Of a DNA stretch of 64,000 nt, positions 22,101 to 33,954 are shown in pieces. The stretch covers positions 124,001 through 188,000 of the forward strand of contig BDSL01000103.1 in the NCBI GenBank assembly GCA_003116995.1, in the 5' to 3' direction. The stretch is from Yamagishiella unicocca. Its lineage: Eukaryota > Chlorophyta > Chlorophyceae > Chlamydomonadales > Volvocaceae. Positions within the stretch are counted from its first letter, which is position 1; each line of letters starts with the position of its first letter. Below the pieces are notes generated by a model, which made no database searches, was not told the DNA's origin, and saw only the letters and a program-made list of their open reading frames with translations. Both the position numbers and the translations under genes were made by a program.

Positions 22101-25100
22101 ACGGCTCCCGAACCAGCACCGGGTGCGCAGGGCCCTCGGGGCGCACGGGCGACACGGAGGGGCTGGCGGCGGAGGCGGGGATGTTCTGTGGGTAGCGTTG
22201 ACCGAAGGCGCCTACCGGGCGGGTGCGTTTCGCCAGAGCCTCCTGCAGGGTAGGGTTTGGGGGGTGAGAGAGACAGCGGTGGTGGTGATAAGACGTTTCT
22301 AAGAGCATCGGAGAGGGGGCGACCTCGCCACATGGAGCTGGCCTGATGTAACAAGCGCTGAGAGGAGTTTTGAGGAGTTTGAGATGAGACCCGTGGGTCG
22401 GCACTGAAAAGTGGAACGCTGGGGAGTGGACGGAGTGTCTCGCGGCAGCAAGGTGGCGCCCTACACGACCCAGCTGCAGATTCAGCACCCGCTCCGAAAC
22501 CCGCCGCAACGCCCCCCGCCCTCCCTTTTATTCCCCCCCCAGCCTGTCCCGCTGCATAAAACGGGTTTTATACACCCCCTCACCTTGGATCTGCTGTCGT
22601 GCGGCTCCGCCCCGAGCACCATCTTGGCGCCCTTCTCCTCGCGCAGGTCCACAGTCTCCATCTTGTAGAGGGAGGCGTGCGCCAGGCCGCGCTCCATCGA
22701 GCTCTTGTTTAGGATCATGGCATCCTCCATGTCGTACCCTGGTGGGGGTCGTGGGGGGGGGTGTTGGAGGGGTGAGAGGATGGGAGGGGCGGGGAAGGGC
22801 GGGGAGAGGGGTGCCGGGGAGGGGAGGGAGAGTGTGCTGACGCCAAGGAGGGAGGCAGAGGGATACACCAGGGTGCTCCGTTCCGTGTGCTCTGCATTGC
22901 GTTGCGTTTTGTGGTGGGCGTGTGGCCTGAGGCGGATTGCGCCCGAGGTGGATTGCTGAGGTGGTAACACCCGCACAAAGCCAGTGGACTGGGTTTCAGA
23001 TGGCACGCCACGTTATCACCGCTGTTGCGTGACGCAAGGCGCTCAGTGTCCCCCGCCCACCCACCCACCCTTTAGCTTAGCCGCCGAAGGTCGACCTCCG
23101 ACCTCCGACCTCCGACCTCCGACCTCCGACCTCCGACCTCCGACCTCCGACCTCCGACCTCCGACCTCCGACCTCCGACCTCCGACCTCCGACCTCCGAC
23201 TTTCGTCCCCTCAACCAAGTTTTCCAGCATGCATCTCGAAACGTCTGTTCTAAACGGTTTTCCTTCCGTACACGGGTTTTCCATGCAGCCTCAACTCACC
23301 GGTGTATGCCAGGACCGCGACGATCGCGTTGGTGCCGTTGGGGAACTCGTCCATCTTGTACTCCGCATACCGCAACGTACGGCAGATGGGAGCCTGGCGG
23401 GCGCACGGCGCAGAGGTGGCGCAATGGTTTGGTGTCCGCTGTCTCGGAGCTCTCTCGCCCTCCCTTCCACCGTGTTTCGGATAGCCTTCCCTCCGAATGC
23501 CAACTCCTCCGAATGCCAACTCCTCCGAATGCCAAGGCGCTGCCCTTCCTCCAACGCGCTCCAAAACCGCCATGGCTTCCCCTGGTTCAGCCTCTGACCT
23601 CACCCCTCCCCTCCTCACCCCCAAAAGTACACAGTTTCGCGGATCGTACATCAGCACCCCACCCACCCACCCACCTGCGGCGTCAGCAATCGGTACATCT
23701 TTGTGTCCGTCCGATGCGGCAGCGCCTGCCCGGGTGTGCCCATGGTCTGCTTGGCCATCTGGCACTGGTACATGTTGCGGGGGGACTGGTTGAAGTCCGA
23801 GTAGGGGGTGAGGGACGCGACCACGCTCAGCATGGCGCCTGCGGGGTTCGAGGAAGACCCGTGGATGCCCGAAAAAACCTTTTAGAACAGACGCGGGGGG
23901 GGGGGGAGGAACGGGGAGAGAGCGGGGATGGAGCGGGGGGAGGTGCCGGCCAGGTGGGAGCACACGGACTCAAGAGGGAGGTGAGAGGGAGGCAGAGCGC
24001 AGAGAGGGAAGCCGAGGCGGCACCCGCCGGGAAGAGACCCGCCCGGAGCCTACCACCTACCACTCACCACTTGCCACATACGGTAGACGCGCGTCCCGTC
24101 TCCCACCTCCCCGAAACCCCACCCCAGCCCCATCTAACCAAACCCAAGCGAAATCCCATCTTGACACGCCCCGTCCCGCCACCCAGCCCAGCACAGCGCA
24201 GGGCACCCACTCGCGCTGAGCTCCCGGTGTGTGTATGCCAGCCCCGGGGAGCCCCCGTGGCCCCCGTCGGGGCACTGAATGGACATGAAGCACTGCTCCA
24301 TGGATCCCAGCATCTCTCGCCGCCCTCCCTCGAGCTGTACGACGGGTCGGATCATGCGGGCGGATTGGGTGAAGAGGAAGATGCCCGGGTAGGGGCCGCC
24401 CATCTGCGTTGGAGGGACGGTGGGAGAAGGACGGGGTTTCGGTTGTTAGGTATTCAGCTAAGAGCCGCAGCTAAGAGCCGCAGCTAAGAGCCGCAGCTAA
24501 GAGCCGCAGCTAAGAGCCGCAGCTAATCAATCCCCCAAAGTAGCGTTCCCACGCCCACACAGAGCCGACGCAAACCCCGCGCCCCCCCGACACCGAGGGC
24601 GCACCCACCAGCGCTGGGATGTGTACGACCTCCAGGTGGTACGGCACCTCCCGCTCGGCCGCACTGAGCCCCAGATCATCGGGGTCGGTTTGGGACTCGA
24701 AGATCTGCGGCCGTTGTACGGCAGGCAGTCAGCCAGCGGCGGTTGGGATGTGCGGGGGCGCGTCAAAAGGGCGGTTTTCAGGGGGTGGGTTGTACGGCGC
24801 CGACACATACACACGGGACGATTGCGGGCATGGGGGACTGGGGGGCAGCGCTGCAACGCGCCCGCGGACCTGCCCCCTGTTCCTGACTTGGTTCGGTTCA
24901 AGGTTCAGGGTTTTCCCCCCTAAACTCCAAACCAAACACACAGTTCCCCGCGCTGCGCCGCGCCGCGCGCGCCGCGCCGCACTCATACCTGCAGCGTCGC
25001 CGCCTTGACCGCCCTCAGCCGGGCCACCAGTGCCCCTGCGGCCGCGCCGCTGCGGACGTGTCCCACCAGGCGGCCGTCCATCATGACGGGCAGGTAGTCG

Positions 25101-28100
25101 GGCGGGGGCGGGGGGATGAGGGCGGGGGCGGAGGGGAGCATACCCAGGCCTGTGAGGACCTGCGAGGGGAGGGCGCAAGGGGGCGTGTCGGTTAGGGTTT
25201 TGTGTGTAACAGAACACCCCGGCAATGCTTTGTGAGGACTCGATTGAGGGAGCCTGAGAGATGGCTACCACATCCAAGGAAGGCAGCAGGCGCGCAAATT
25301 ACCCAATCCCGACACGCGGCGTGGGGCTGCGGCTGGCGGCGAAGGAGGGGGGGAGGGGAGGGGTGGCGAGGGGTTTCGAGGAAGACCCGTGGATGCCAGA
25401 AGAAACCGTTCAGAACAGACGTGGCGAGGGGCGGGAGGGGGTGTACAGCAGCCCGGGTCCGGTACCGCACCTGCAGCATCCCGATCTCCGTCCGCTCCGG
25501 CTGCTCCGACCCGCGGGTCACGATGCCGCACGCCGCCGTGAAGTGGTTCAGCAGCCCGCACGGCGCGCCGTCGGGTGTGTGCACGGGGCACATGAAGCCC
25601 CACGACTCGGGCAGCAGCTTGCGCACGGTGGTGGTGCGCATCTCGGTGAAGTAGGCGCCTCGGTGCACGGAGCGGAAGTGGGAGAGGTAGCGGAAGAAGT
25701 TGAGCTTCTCGGCGACCACCTGGTGGGGGGATAAACGATATTTCCGGTGGGGGAAAAGATATTTCCGGTGGGGGAAAAGGATATTTCCGGTGGGGGGAAA
25801 AGATATTTCCGGTGGGGGGAAAGATATTTCCGGTGGGGGGAAAGATATTTCCGGTGGGGGGAAAAGATATTTCCGGTGGGGGGAAAGATATTTCCGGTGG
25901 GGGAGGCGAGGGAATCCGTGTACGAGGAAGCTGAGTATAGAACCGTCTGGGCGGGGGTGAGGAGGCGCGGAGCGTAAGAGGCGGTCGACGGGTCTCCCCC
26001 CCCCGCCGCGCGATCGCCCCCCTCTTCAGTCCGAGCGCCATCTCTCTCATCCCGCAGCCGCAACCCCCCCCCCAACACACATACACACACACATATCACG
26101 CACCTGGCACACCCGTGTGTCGTACACCCCGGTCGCAGTCCCGCCCAGCGCCCCGAAACCCTGCATGAAACCCCACCCACCGTGAACCCCGTGGCCTGGC
26201 TGAGGTCCAGTCCGCTCTTGGACAGCAGGTTGCCCGTGTTGAGGAGGTACTCGAAGCGGGGGCCCACGTCGGGGACCTTCTTCAGCACGCCGCTGATGTA
26301 CGGCTCGCTCTGAAGGGAAACCAGGGAAGGGGAGCGCAGGCAGGGGCGGTTGGGTGGTGGGGTGGGTGGGTGGGTGGTGGGCAATGGGAGACGAGGGCGG
26401 TGGGTCACCAGTTGGTAGTGATGAGGCGCCCTTCTGGTGGTGATTGATTGGTTGTCGTTGTCGTCATCAAGTCCTAAGCCGTGGCCGCGGTGAAGAGCTG
26501 GTGTCCGTCTCCATCCCCGTCTCTATCCCGCGGCTGACACACGCCCCGCCCTCTTTCTCCTCCCCCCTTCTGCCGCCCCCCCCCCGCCCCCTCCGGTTCT
26601 TTTCTGTAACCCCCCCGCCCCCTCTTACTCCCCCTCCCACGCCAGCCCCCCACCTTAATAGAGCCGACCTACGGGTTTCCTTTCAACCCACCTCAAAATC
26701 CACGCTGTCCGGCTTGGTGTTCAGGTCCCTCATTATAAGGCCCTTCATGATGGACAGGGACTCTTCCAGCTTCTCCTTCAGGAACTTGAGCAGCAAATGG
26801 CCTGGGCGGTGTGTGGGGCCGTGCGGGGTGGGGGGCCGGTCCAGGGAGGGAGAGAGGAGGGGCAGTGAGGCCGGCTGCCGGGTACGGCAATAGAGGGGGG
26901 CAAGGGACAAGGCGAAGGAGGTCGCGTCCAGTGGCGTGCGGAGTACAAGGCAGCCGCATTGGCGGGCAGGGCATCCGCCTCATGCTACTCCCGGCGTCCT
27001 CCACGTTCCACGCATCCTTGAGTACGCCATCTCTCCCCTCTGTCGCAAAAACCTAAGAAAGCGGCTCCCCTCTTCCCCCAAAACCCTACGAAAGCGGCTG
27101 CCCTCCCCCCCAAAAAAAGAAAGCCCCTTCCTCTTCGCCTTGAAACCTGAGAAAGCTCTTCCCCGCCCCACACACCCACCCGGCAGCAGGATCTCGTGGT
27201 GTGTGAGCGCATCCGGGTTGTCCTCCACCGCCGCCCCCGCCACCAGCGCGTACAGCTTGTGCAGCATGGCCAGCAGCAGCGCCAGCTTGTCTCCGGGGCG
27301 GGCGGGGTCCAGGTGGATGAACACGTACTCGCGGAGGAGCACCTGGCCCACCTGGGGGCGGGGGGGGGGGGCAGGGGGAGGCGGGAGGGCACCCGGTTAC
27401 ACGACATAGGAAATGGAGGGCAGAAGACCCGGTCACACGACATAGGAAACGGGTGCAGGGGGATTGGCGTAAAGACGGGTGCAGAGGGGGGGAGAGATGG
27501 GCTTTGGGCAAAGCGGCGATACGAGGCGATGGGGAGAGAGGGGCATGGTTTGGCCTTGGGCGGAGGGGGTTCCAGTGCCCCCATAAGGCCCTGATTTGCC
27601 TCTTGATCGACCCCCCGCTCCCTGCAGTCACCCCCCCTGGAGCTCACCTGGTAGTCCGTGAACGTGGCGGGCTGGTCCAGCACCACCCGGAAGTGGCGGC
27701 CCAGGTACTCGACACACTGCGGGCCCGGAGGGACGGGGGTGAAGGATGATCCGCGCCCGACACGGCCGACAAAGCAAGGGCGAACGGCAGGGTTCGAGGA
27801 AGACCCGTGGATGCCCGTAAAAACCGTTTAGAACGGACGGCGGGGTTATGGTGGTGGTGGTAGAGGTGGTGGTAAAGAGGAGGCTTGAGGGTGAGGGTGA
27901 AGGGGGGGCCGGGAGGAGGGGGCCCGAGGCATTTGCTCGTTAGGTGCCGGCGGGAGGCCCATGGGGGTCGACCCGCGGCGGGTGGCTGGGGGCCCTGATG
28001 AGGACCTGCTCCCTTCCGTCTCCTATGTCGTATAACCGGGTCTCCTCGCCACCCCACCCCCGCACCTGGCCCCCCGCTCCTCCTACCACAATCCCCCTGT

Positions 28101-31100
28101 GCAAACACACACCCACACACAAAACACGCACGCACACGAACCTGCGTGCGGGTGCGCAGGTCGGGTTTGTCCGCCTGCCGCAGCAGCAGCTCCGCCCGCT
28201 CCGCCAGGAAGGCGGCGGCGCCGCTGCCGGGGGCGGCACCCGCCACCAGCTTGCTGTAAAGCTCGCGGTCGCTGACCTGGGCGGGTGGGCGGGGGGTGGC
28301 GGGGGGTGTGTGTATGTGTGGCGGGGGGGGTTCTGAGGTGCGGGAAGACAGGACGGAGCGAGGTAGGGTCCGGACATCAGGAGGGGTGGTGCCCCATGAA
28401 CAACACCTTCTCAGGTGCTGGGACTCAACGATCAACGGTCAACGGTCCAACCTTGTCGTACGGCTGCTCCTCGACCGGTCTCCCCTGCCCTCCTGAGCCC
28501 CCTCGCCACCATTACAAACATCGCTTCACCCTAGTCGATCCACCGAGTTTCCTCCGCCCCCCTCCGCCCCCTCCGCCCCCCTCCGCCCCCCTCCGCCCCC
28601 TCCGCCCCCCTCCGCCCCCCTCCGCCCCCTCCGCCCCCCTCCCCCCCACCTCCGCCGCACCTCCAGGAAGCACTTGAGCAGCACCCCCGCCGGAATGAAG
28701 TACTCCGCCCGCCGCATGGTGAACGCGAAGTTGACGGTGCCGTCCGTGAGGTAGTGGCAGCGCACGGTGGAGGAGGACTGGTCGAGGCGCACGCAGCTGG
28801 GGGGCGGGAGGGGCGGGGGGGGAGGGGGGGAGGGCAGGGGGCAGGGGGAGGGGAAACCCGTGGGCACGACATGGGAGATAGAGCGAGGGAGGGGGCGGGA
28901 GGGGAAGAGGAGGGGAGAGGGAGGTTCGGCGGCAAGCCAGCGAAACACACACGCTCCGGGCGTGCACACGAGCACCCGCGCCAACCTTTCGCGAGCCTCC
29001 AGGAGCCCTGCCTACGACCCGCCCTCCCACGACCCAAAAGCTCATGTGTACCTTAGCGCGCGTAAACGCAGATCTCCGGGTAACGGATCCGACCCCTCGC
29101 CCCCTGCCGTACCGTATGATCCGACCCCTCGCCCCCTGCCGTACCGTATGAGTGTCGCGGCGTCCGTGTAGTTCGCTCCTCTCTTGTGGTAGGCCCCCCG
29201 CCTGAGCGCCATGATGTAGTGGCGCCGCTGCAGCACCAGGCAGCGGATGATGCGCTCAATGCCGTTGCACACGAAGTAGCCGCCCATCTCGTTGGACTCC
29301 TCGCGGGCGGCGACCAGCTCCGAGCGGCTCATTTCGGACAGCCAGCAGGCGCGGGAGCGGACCATGATGGGCAGACCGCCAAGCCTGGGGAGGGAGGGTT
29401 CGAGGAAGACCCGTGGATGCCCGAAAAAACCGTTTAGAACAGGCGTTTTGAGATGCATGCTGGAGAACTGGGTTGGGGAGGAGGGGGGTTGCGAAAAAAC
29501 CCCGGGGGAAGGGGGTACGAGAGGAAGCCCGTGGGTCGGCATTGAACAGAGAAAACCGGCTAGGAGACGTTGGGTACACCCGGTTGGAGATGCACGCGCA
29601 CGCTGGAGGCCTTGGGGCGGGGGAGGCGGGGCGGGGGGGCAGGATTGGTCGGAAAGGTGGGTGAGGGGTTTCGAGGAAGATCCGTGGAGGTGGGTGGGTG
29701 AGGGGTGGGGGCAAGGCAGCCGCCAGCGGAGTGGGCCGCCTCGCGATACAGCAGGAGCCGCAGCAGGAGCCCGCTCAGCAAAGCCGATACTCCCCAACTA
29801 CCACCACCCCCGCCCCGCCCTGTATCCCAACTACCACCGCCCCCGCCCCGCCCTGTACCCTGCTCTCCCCTTCTAGAAGCTCGCTCCTGCCACTTCCCGC
29901 GTATCGCCGCCCGCCCTCTACCGCCTCCGTTCCTCCCTCGCGCCCTCCCTCCCCGCCGCTCACTTCCTCTCCACCGTTTGCTCCAGCCCGTCCCCGTCCT
30001 GCCAGTTCAAGGTGGCCACCAGGTTGCCCTTGTAAGTGGTGCCCTGGGGGGGGGGGGAAGAAGACCCGGTCACACGACATAGCAAACGTAGGGCAGGAAC
30101 TAGGAGGTGCCCTGGGGGGGGAGGAGTGGAGAGGGGCTAAGCGCCCGTCCCCGCCCAACCCCCACGACGTCACACCAGCGCCGCAGGCACAGAAGCTTAC
30201 CGCCGCCGCTCCGCTTTAAACAACCCGCCCACCCGCCCGCACCGCCGCCCATCCCGCCCTGGCTCAGCAGCGACGATGCCCCGCCCCCGACTGGCCTCCA
30301 TCCTCCCCGGCTGGATGTTGACAGTTAACAGTTGACAGTTGACAACTTCAGTGGAGCCTACCTCGTGCGCCCATCAACGCCGCGGGCCCCATACACCACC
30401 ACCAGGGGTGCACGCAGCTCACCCCCACCCCCACCCCCACCCCCACCCCCACCCACCACCCACCACCACCACCACCACGTGGCGAACCTCGACTCTTATC
30501 ACCTATCCGGTAAACCTCCCCCCCGGCTCCTGATACCGGTTCTTTTATGTAACCCCCGGGCTCCTTAACAACGATTTTTATGCAACCGCCCGGCCTCATG
30601 ATACCCGACCGCAGCCCACCTAACGACCCCGCCGCTCCTGCTCCTCCCGCCTCCACCCCTAGCTCGGTCACCAGGTTTCCCGCGGTGAAACGGTGGGGCC
30701 CGAAATACACACACACAAAACAAAAATCCAACGTGCCTTCCGTTTCTCCGCCCGCCATACCAGTTCCAGTTCCTCACTCCAGCACATCCTGTCAAACACC
30801 CTGGGTGCCACCCGATCAAGAGGCAAATCAGGGCCTTATGGGGGCACTTGAACCCCCTCCCCCCAGGGTCCCACCCGGCACCTGCAGCCGCTCCTCCACC
30901 GTCCCGCCACCAACCCTCCCCTCGCTGCTGTCGCCACCTGGCACCGCTTCCTTCCGCAAGCCACTGCCGCAAGCCACTGCCGCAACCCACTGCCGCAACC
31001 CACCACTTCCCCCTCCGGCCCCCTAACCCCCCCACCGCGGCTCCCAGTGCCGGTATCCACCCCTGCCCCCGCCTAGCGTCCGCCTGCAAGCCACTCGCCG

Positions 31101-31941
31101 CTCGCTCCCGGCTCTCCCACCCGCACCCCTGCCCGCCACCCACCCGTTCCTCAGCCTCCGCCTGGACCCGCTACCCGGTTCTACGGCCCGGACCAGCCCT
31201 GTCACACACCCCCTCTCTTCCTCCTATGTCGATCCAATGGTGTATCTCTCCCCACCTCCCAGCCCTGTCAACCCCCCTTCCTTCCCTTGCCAGCTCTGTC
31301 GACCCCCCCCCCACCTCCCAGCCCTGTCACCCACCGCTTCCCTGCAGTCCCGCGGCATGATTTTCCGGTTCCCTCCGGGGCCGTCGCCCCCCCGCGTGGC
31401 CACCTGGTCCCGCACGGGACGCTCCACCCGCACATCGGTCCACCAGTAGCGCAGCGTGCGACCCGTCTGCGGGTGGGTCACCTGGCGGCGAGTTTTGGCG
31501 TGGGTTGGGAGGGAAGGGTGGGGTGAGGTCGGGATGAGGCGGGGGAGTGCAGGGGCCGAACCTGTCTGCAGCTGTTGTGATTTGGGGCTGGAGGCTGAGT
31601 CAGGAAGTGAGGGGAGTGAGAGGGGAAGAGGTAGGCGGGCACAGCAGCGGGAAAGGCATTCGGGCGGAGGCTAACTTGGCGATGGGAGACGACGAGCGGG
31701 CATCCCCCCCCGGCGGGAAAGCCTCGCGACGCACCTCTTGCGGCGCTAGGCTCTCCACCACACGCTCGATGCCCTCGGTGAGGAAGTAGTTGAACGAAGC
31801 CACGTGCGGCTCCACCAGCCGTTCGTACTCCGCCGGCACCTTGTCCTCATATCTGTCGACTTGCGTTTGCTTGATCTTCTTATACCTAGGATCATTGGCA
31901 TCTAACGGACCCTGCCTGGGGTTGTTATCCTCCAGCTCCAT
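19200..31941 (-). CDS. RPA2: DNA-directed RNA polymerase I second-largest subunit (RPA2/A135 type)
   Basis: Twenty-three exons join in phase to 1255 residues. Exon start-end pairs: 31941-31735, 31481-31335, 30043-29964, 29384-29145, 28796-28661, 28276-28142, 27716-27648, 27351-27180, 26801-26692, 26309-26181, 25719-25471, 25159-24989, 24704-24609, 24403-24211, 23838-23675, 23393-23300, 22738-22584, 22242-22030, 21662-21570, 20976-20790, 20474-20322, 19922-19516, 19367-19200. Landmarks are [65 protein letters not shown] and [17 protein letters not shown]-terminal zinc site has CTCC and CPQC. The ending [18 protein letters not shown] matches Pol I rather than Pol II or III subunits. It forms half of the catalytic cleft that transcribes rRNA genes in the nucleolus. 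The length is normal and no key motif is missing. It is divergent from SDE2. Confidence 0.93.
19934..20005 (+). repeat. Intronic repeat family copy (RPA2 intron 21)
   Basis: It reads GGTTTCGAGGAAGACCCGTG, then an ACCGTTTAGAACAGACG block and GATGCATGCTGGAGAACT. Relative to the gene it is reversed, so its left end lies 12 bases upstream of the exon 22 acceptor. Confidence 0.8.
21838..21992 (-). repeat. Intronic repeat family copy, long (RPA2 intron 18)
   Basis: A near full-length member. It includes GCCGCCGAAGGTCGACATCC at one end, AGCATGCATCAGGAAACGTC in the middle and a diverged hairpin end. Confidence 0.75.
23073..23299 (-). repeat. Intronic repeat family copy with heptamer expansion (RPA2 intron 16)
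   Basis: A full-length member beginning within about 10 bases of the exon 16 donor. Its GTCGACCTCCGACC portion has expanded into about 16 copies of CGACCTC (about 23087-23200). Confidence 0.85.
23845..23893 (+). repeat. Intronic repeat family copy (RPA2 intron 14)
   Basis: A short member starting GGTTCGAGGAAGACCCGTGG and ending in TTTAGAACAGACG. It lies 6 bases from the exon 15 acceptor. Confidence 0.8.
24457..24527 (+). repeat. 13-bp minisatellite (RPA2 intron 13)
   Basis: About five perfect copies of AGCTAAGAGCCGC. Confidence 0.9.
25375..25428 (+). repeat. Intronic repeat family copy (RPA2 intron 11)
   Basis: GTTTCGAGGAAGACCCGTGG followed by ACCGTTCAGAACAGACG. It is mid-intron in this case. 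Confidence 0.8.
25727..25908 (+). repeat. About 20-bp minisatellite beside RPA2 exon 11
   Basis: Eight to nine copies of GATATTTCCGGTGGGGGGAA with length variation. It ends within 10 bases of the exon 11 3' splice site. Confidence 0.9.
27790..27840 (+). repeat. Intronic repeat family copy (RPA2 intron 6)
   Basis: GGTTCGAGGAAGACCCGTGG followed by ACCGTTTAGAACGGACG, about 75 bases from the exon 7 acceptor. Confidence 0.8.
28550..28645 (+). repeat. Cytosine-rich simple repeat (RPA2 intron 5)
   Basis: Runs of TCCGCCCCC units close to the exon 5 donor. Low complexity. Confidence 0.85.
29086..29148 (+). repeat. Tandem duplication spanning an RPA2 splice donor
   Basis: Two copies of a unit of about 32 bases starting CCGACCCCTCGCCCCCTGCC. 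Each contains GTACCGTATGA, so the minus-strand intron 4 donor is present twice. Confidence 0.8.
29398..29470 (+). repeat. Intronic repeat family copy (RPA2 intron 3)
   Basis: One of the best-preserved short members, with all three blocks through GATGCATGCTGGAGAACT, 13 bases from the exon 4 acceptor. A truncated copy follows at about 29669-29700. Confidence 0.85.
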
Positions 31942-32375
31942 GCCGTCGGAGTGCCGGCGGCGGCGGCGTCTGGGCGCCGCTTGCGTTCAGTGGGGCATGC
32001 ACTGCGGTATGGCGTAACGTATATAACCCGTTCCCTACTTGACGGCTTAATAATTTGCAATTTCTGAAAGGCAGCGCTGTAACTCGTCAACGGGAAGGGC
32101 TACAAAAAGAATGCTTGGAACGGAAACGCCGAGATGAAATTGTCAAACGTAGCCGTAAAAATGGAACCAGAAAATACATGCATGAAGAAGCGACCAGCGA
32201 GTCGTCGCGTTGCCGTACTAGTAATGAACCTATTTTGGGTGCATTTTCGGTTACAGGATATGAACTTACCACAGCTTCTGCAAAATATTGCACCCCCCTT
32301 CCATCTTGTCGATTCGCTTCGCAGGGCGATAGCTAGTTACCATTCTGGGAGCTGCCAGTCTCGGCCCTGGTCAGA
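31942..32375. promoter_or_regulatory. Shared divergent promoter region of RPA2 and SDE2
   Basis: The two start codons face away from each other with 434 bases between them, so both promoters must lie here or within the 5' UTRs. The stretch is relatively AT-rich for this genome. No canonical TATA box is assigned with confidence. Confidence 0.6.
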
Positions 32376-33954
32376 ATGCAGCTGTTTGTAAGAGGTTTAG
32401 GCTCCCGTTCAATGGCTTGCGAGGTGGAGCCATGTTGCAGTGTTGCAGACCTTAAACAACACATTGAGGTGCGGCCCACGGAGGCGCTGTTCGTTCGTGG
32501 CATCCATCTGAGCGTGGCACCCACGTTAATTATGCAGGTAGCGGAAGGTGTGCCGAGCTCCTCGCAAGGGCTCGTTTATGGGGGACGTCAGCTACAAGAC
32601 GAGCGCAGCCTGGATTCTTATGGGATTGAGTCTCACAGCACCGTACACTTGGTACTCCGGCTACGTGGCGGCAAGGGTGGCTTCGGCGCGCTGCTCCGTG
32701 GCCTGGGCCGAGACGGGTCGAAGACAACCAACGATGACGCCATGCGGGACCTACAGGGCCGCCGCATGCGGCACTCCAACGCGGAGAACAAGATGAGGGA
32801 CTGGGAGTCTAAGGCTAAAGAGCGTGAGCTGGAGAAGATTGCCTTGCAGCACATAAAGCAGCAGGAGCGGCAGGCACGGCGGGACGAGGCCCAAAAGGTC
32901 AGTCCGAGGCTGCAGGCGACAGATGGTGTTCGGCCTACTCTTTTTCTGCCCGACACGACGGGAGGGACATCTGGTGCAACCGAACAGTCAAAAGGATCAA
33001 ACCGTGGCGTAGCTCTGGCGTGGGTTCCCGCCGCTCCACCCGTCCCCTGTACTGTTTGACCTGCCCGAAGAAAGCTTTTACTCCATGGCTGTGCGCCGGG
33101 CCAGTCAAACTGCGCCTCCAGTCCGAACGCGTCTAGAACCCAAGGGTATTTCCCGAAGGGTATTGAAAGGTCATTCGTCTGCCATACCGTGCCGTACTGC
33201 TGCGGTTGTGGATGTGGGGCTCCGTGCGCTTGCGGACGAAAGCACAGACATGTGGCGGTTTGACAGGTGTGAGGCCGAGACTGCCGCGCGTGCGCGACTA
33301 GTCTGGGCGCGGGGGATGTGGGTCGTCGGATGGCCGGCAGATCCATGTCGAGTGGCATGGCCGCCGCAAAAGTAGCGAACCCAGACCCACTGCATGTAGT
33401 ACACGTGTCCACCAATAAACTCGCCGCAGTGGGCACCTTACGTTGTTGCCCACCTTGCAACCTTTTCGCTCATGCGTCCCCTCGTTGGTCCTCCTACACA
33501 CCACACCCGGCTTCAACGTCAACCATATTTCTTCCGACGAACCACTCCGCTTCCGAAGAATTACTCCAGCACGGACCTTGTAAACCAGGAGCACCACTGA
33601 CCCTCAGATTCGCCAAACCTCATCCCTCCCTGGACTTGGCAGGTGGAGGTGGACAGCATCGTAGCGGCGCAAAAGGCCGCCCTGTCTGGGGTGCAGGATG
33701 CCGTACAGAGCGCCCTGGCGGACGCCAAGAAGACCGCCGCCAGGGGCGACGGAGCCACTGCGGGGGCCCCTGCGCTGCCGGCCAAGAGGGCGGCTGGGGC
33801 TGGGGCGGCCGCAGCGGGGCCGGCGGCCCGGCCTGCGGGGCCGGCCGCCAAGCGGCCAAAGATTATGTCGGCGTTAGAGCCGTTTGGCGCGGACGACAGC
33901 GAGGGCGAGAGCGAGTCATCGTCCGAGGACGAGGAGGGGGCCGACAAGGCGTGA
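32376..33954 (+). CDS. SDE2: SDE2-like replication/splicing factor with ubiquitin-like N-terminus
   Basis: Exons 32376-32468, 32538-32897 and 33643-33954 give 254 residues. The N-terminal 70 or so residues form a ubiquitin-like fold ending LRLRGGKGGFGALLR. The GGKGG sequence is the signature where deubiquitinases cut SDE2 to release a C-terminal fragment that starts with lysine. The next conserved block is MRDLQGRRMRHSNAENKM with a charged coiled coil, followed by an acidic serine-rich tail. SDE2 proteins act in intron-specific splicing and in replication-stress responses in the nucleus. The 69-base stretch 32469-32537 is open in frame, but has GT and AG ends and interrupts the ubiquitin-like fold. 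Removing it restores the usual spacing, so I treat it as an intron. TGTAA at 34618-34622 is a possible distant poly(A) signal. Confidence 0.88.

Noticed and set aside
22984..23253. Frame with repeated P-P-T-S-D-L-R units
   Set aside because: It is translation of the CGACCTC heptamer array inside an RPA2 intron.
23087..25908. Tandem arrays considered as CRISPR-like repeats
   Set aside because: The units are contiguous, without unique spacers, and lie in introns of a nuclear eukaryotic gene.
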